A DNA stretch of 64,000 bases, from contig NZ_BSDJ01000008.1 in the NCBI RefSeq assembly GCF_027925525.1, positions 124,001 through 188,000 on the forward strand. Direction: 5' to 3'. Each line of letters starts with the position of its first letter. Position 1 is the stretch's first letter. The position numbers and the translations under genes were made by a program. Source of the stretch: Paenibacillus tyrphae (GTDB taxonomy: Bacteria > Bacillota > Bacilli > Paenibacillales > NBRC-103111). Under the pieces are notes generated by a model. The model saw nothing but the letters and a program-made list of their open reading frames with translations. It had not been told where the DNA came from and made no database searches. Positions 63,136 to 64,000 of this stretch are shown here, piece after piece.

Positions 63136-64000
63136 TTATACAAACCCGAGCCGTTCGTACGTTTTTCCGAGCACGCCCGCCGCGTCGCCTTTGAGCCATT
63201 GATCGATGACGGTGTAGTACACGGAGCGGAAATCGACCTGGTATTTCAGATCGCCGTTATCGAGATTCGTCAAGCTCGGCATCACGCCGTACAGTCCTCC
63301 CTTGATTTTGCCGCCGAGGACGAAGACGGGAGCCGCGGTTCCGTGGTCCGTGCCGCCGTTGCCGTTTTCTTTCACCCGCCGTCCGAACTCCGAAAAAGCC
63401 ATCGTCGCGACGCGATTCTCAAGACCTTGCGCTTCCAGATCCTCGTAGAAGGCGCCGAGCGCTTCGTCAAGCTGCTTCAGCAGCCGCGCATGCAGCTCTT
63501 TCTCCTGGACGTGATCGTCGAAGCCGCCGAGCTGCAAATAAAAGACGCGCGTGCCGGACTTGCCCGCGAGCATTTTGACGACAAGCTGAAGGTCTCTGGC
63601 TATGGCCGTCTTCGGATATTCCACCTTCGCCTGATATCCGCCCCCGAGCTGATGCACCGCTTCGACGCTGTCATAAGCGTCCCGGCCGCGCTCGCAGGTT
63701 ACGCGGATGACGGTGCCTTGCCGCTTCGGGTCGTACATATCGAGGAACGCCTTGGCGAGCCGATTTTGCTCGGTTTTCGGCATTTTCGGGTCCAGGAAGG
63801 AGTACGTCTCCAGCGACTGGATGACCGGCACATTGACCGTTTCCGCTTGAAATGCCAGCCCGCCGGCGGCACTGCCGATCTGCAGCGCCTTCAGCGGATT
63901 GCCGTTCCGGCTTAGCGACGCTGCCGCATACCGGCCGAGCCAGCCGGTGCGTCCCATCTTCTCCGGCTCCGCCGTCTGCCATATTTCCATGGAGCGAAAA
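63136..64000 (-). CDS. DUF1501 family protein, 5' end beyond the window
   Basis: At least 288 residues; the frame runs open to the right edge (RSMEIWQTAEP at the edge), so the N-terminus is missing. Family features: YLQLGGFDDHVQE, MAFSEFGRRVKEN, TDHGTAAPVFVLGG, which resemble alkaline-phosphatase-like sulfatase relatives. Usually exported by the Tat pathway and often paired with a DUF1800 gene; neither can be checked here. Confidence 0.8.
   Translation of the reverse strand, partial: FRSMEIWQTAEPEKMGRTGWLGRYAAASLSRNGNPLKALQIGSAAGGLAFQAETVNVPVIQSLETYSFLDPKMPKTEQNRLAKAFLDMYDPKRQGTVIRVTCERGRDAYDSVEAVHQLGGGYQAKVEYPKTAIARDLQLVVKMLAGKSGTRVFYLQLGGFDDHVQEKELHARLLKQLDEALGAFYEDLEAQGLENRVATMAFSEFGRRVKENGNGGTDHGTAAPVFVLGGKIKGGLYGVMPSLTNLDNGDLKYQVDFRSVYYTVIDQWLKGDAAGVLGKTYERLGFV

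Overview
The window looks like chromosome from a spore-forming Firmicute of the Paenibacillaceae (Paenibacillus, Cohnella or a close relative). The reasons are the gene families: SorC-type DeoR with a nucleoside operon, YesM/YesN-type two-component pair facing an ABC sugar importer without its own ATPase, SLH-domain surface protein, SinR and AbrB regulators, DUF2161 nuclease-like protein, BY-kinase/PHP phosphatase EPS control, and purine-rich GGAGG ribosome binding sites. I see no rRNA, tRNA, insertion sequence or CRISPR array.

Layout. 0-6.7 kb: HutD-like protein, lactonase, and the deoxyribonucleoside operon (nupC-pdp-deoC) with its regulator deoR, a promoter carrying DeoR-type operators, and a catabolite-responsive element. 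6.8-15.1 kb: surface proteins, namely a nine-repeat SLH protein, a TPR-flanked GT2 glycosyltransferase, and a cadherin-like protein built from three nearly identical 834-bp units. 15.3-21.1 kb: housekeeping and stress genes (DUF2161, polysaccharide deacetylase, flavoprotein, MFS exporter, ArsR-type regulator, flavin reductase). 21.1-29.6 kb: sugar ABC importer divergent from a sensor kinase/AraC regulator operon that also encodes a coiled-coil membrane protein and a phosphodiester glycosidase, then a 32-residue membrane peptide.

29.7-40.1 kb is a regulator-dense stretch: a hydrolase/SARP fusion, an AbrB-type protein with two CxxC pairs, an orphan OmpR-type regulator, two SinR-like proteins, two Xre-type repressors and three related tiny proteins, interspersed with trmL, serC and thpR. 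40.2-59.5 kb is one long leftward exopolysaccharide (EPS) cluster with a colanic-acid-like gene set (gmd, fcl, manC, ugd, galU, acetyltransferase, WcaJ-type initiator, flippase, two Wzy-like polymerases, five glycosyltransferases), controlled by a Wzz/BY-kinase/PHP-phosphatase trio. 59.7-64 kb: a third Xre-type repressor, two right-handed beta-helix proteins and a DUF1501 gene cut by the window edge.

Main discovery candidate: a 15-bp palindrome, consensus GATACAWWTTGTATC, recurs at least ten times in intergenic DNA between 29.7 and 62.9 kb and almost nowhere in the first half. It sits on the promoters of a sinR-like gene, one of the tiny-protein genes, the SGNH/Nudix pair, the EPS operon (two promoters), the PilZ-like/phosphatase pair divergent from the third Xre gene, and a secreted beta-helix gene. 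This points to an Xre-paralogue regulon that places EPS production, SinR-like regulators and tiny putative effectors under one switch. A structured non-coding segment between the BY-kinase gene and galU sits where the EAR antitermination RNA lies in B. subtilis eps and may be its counterpart.
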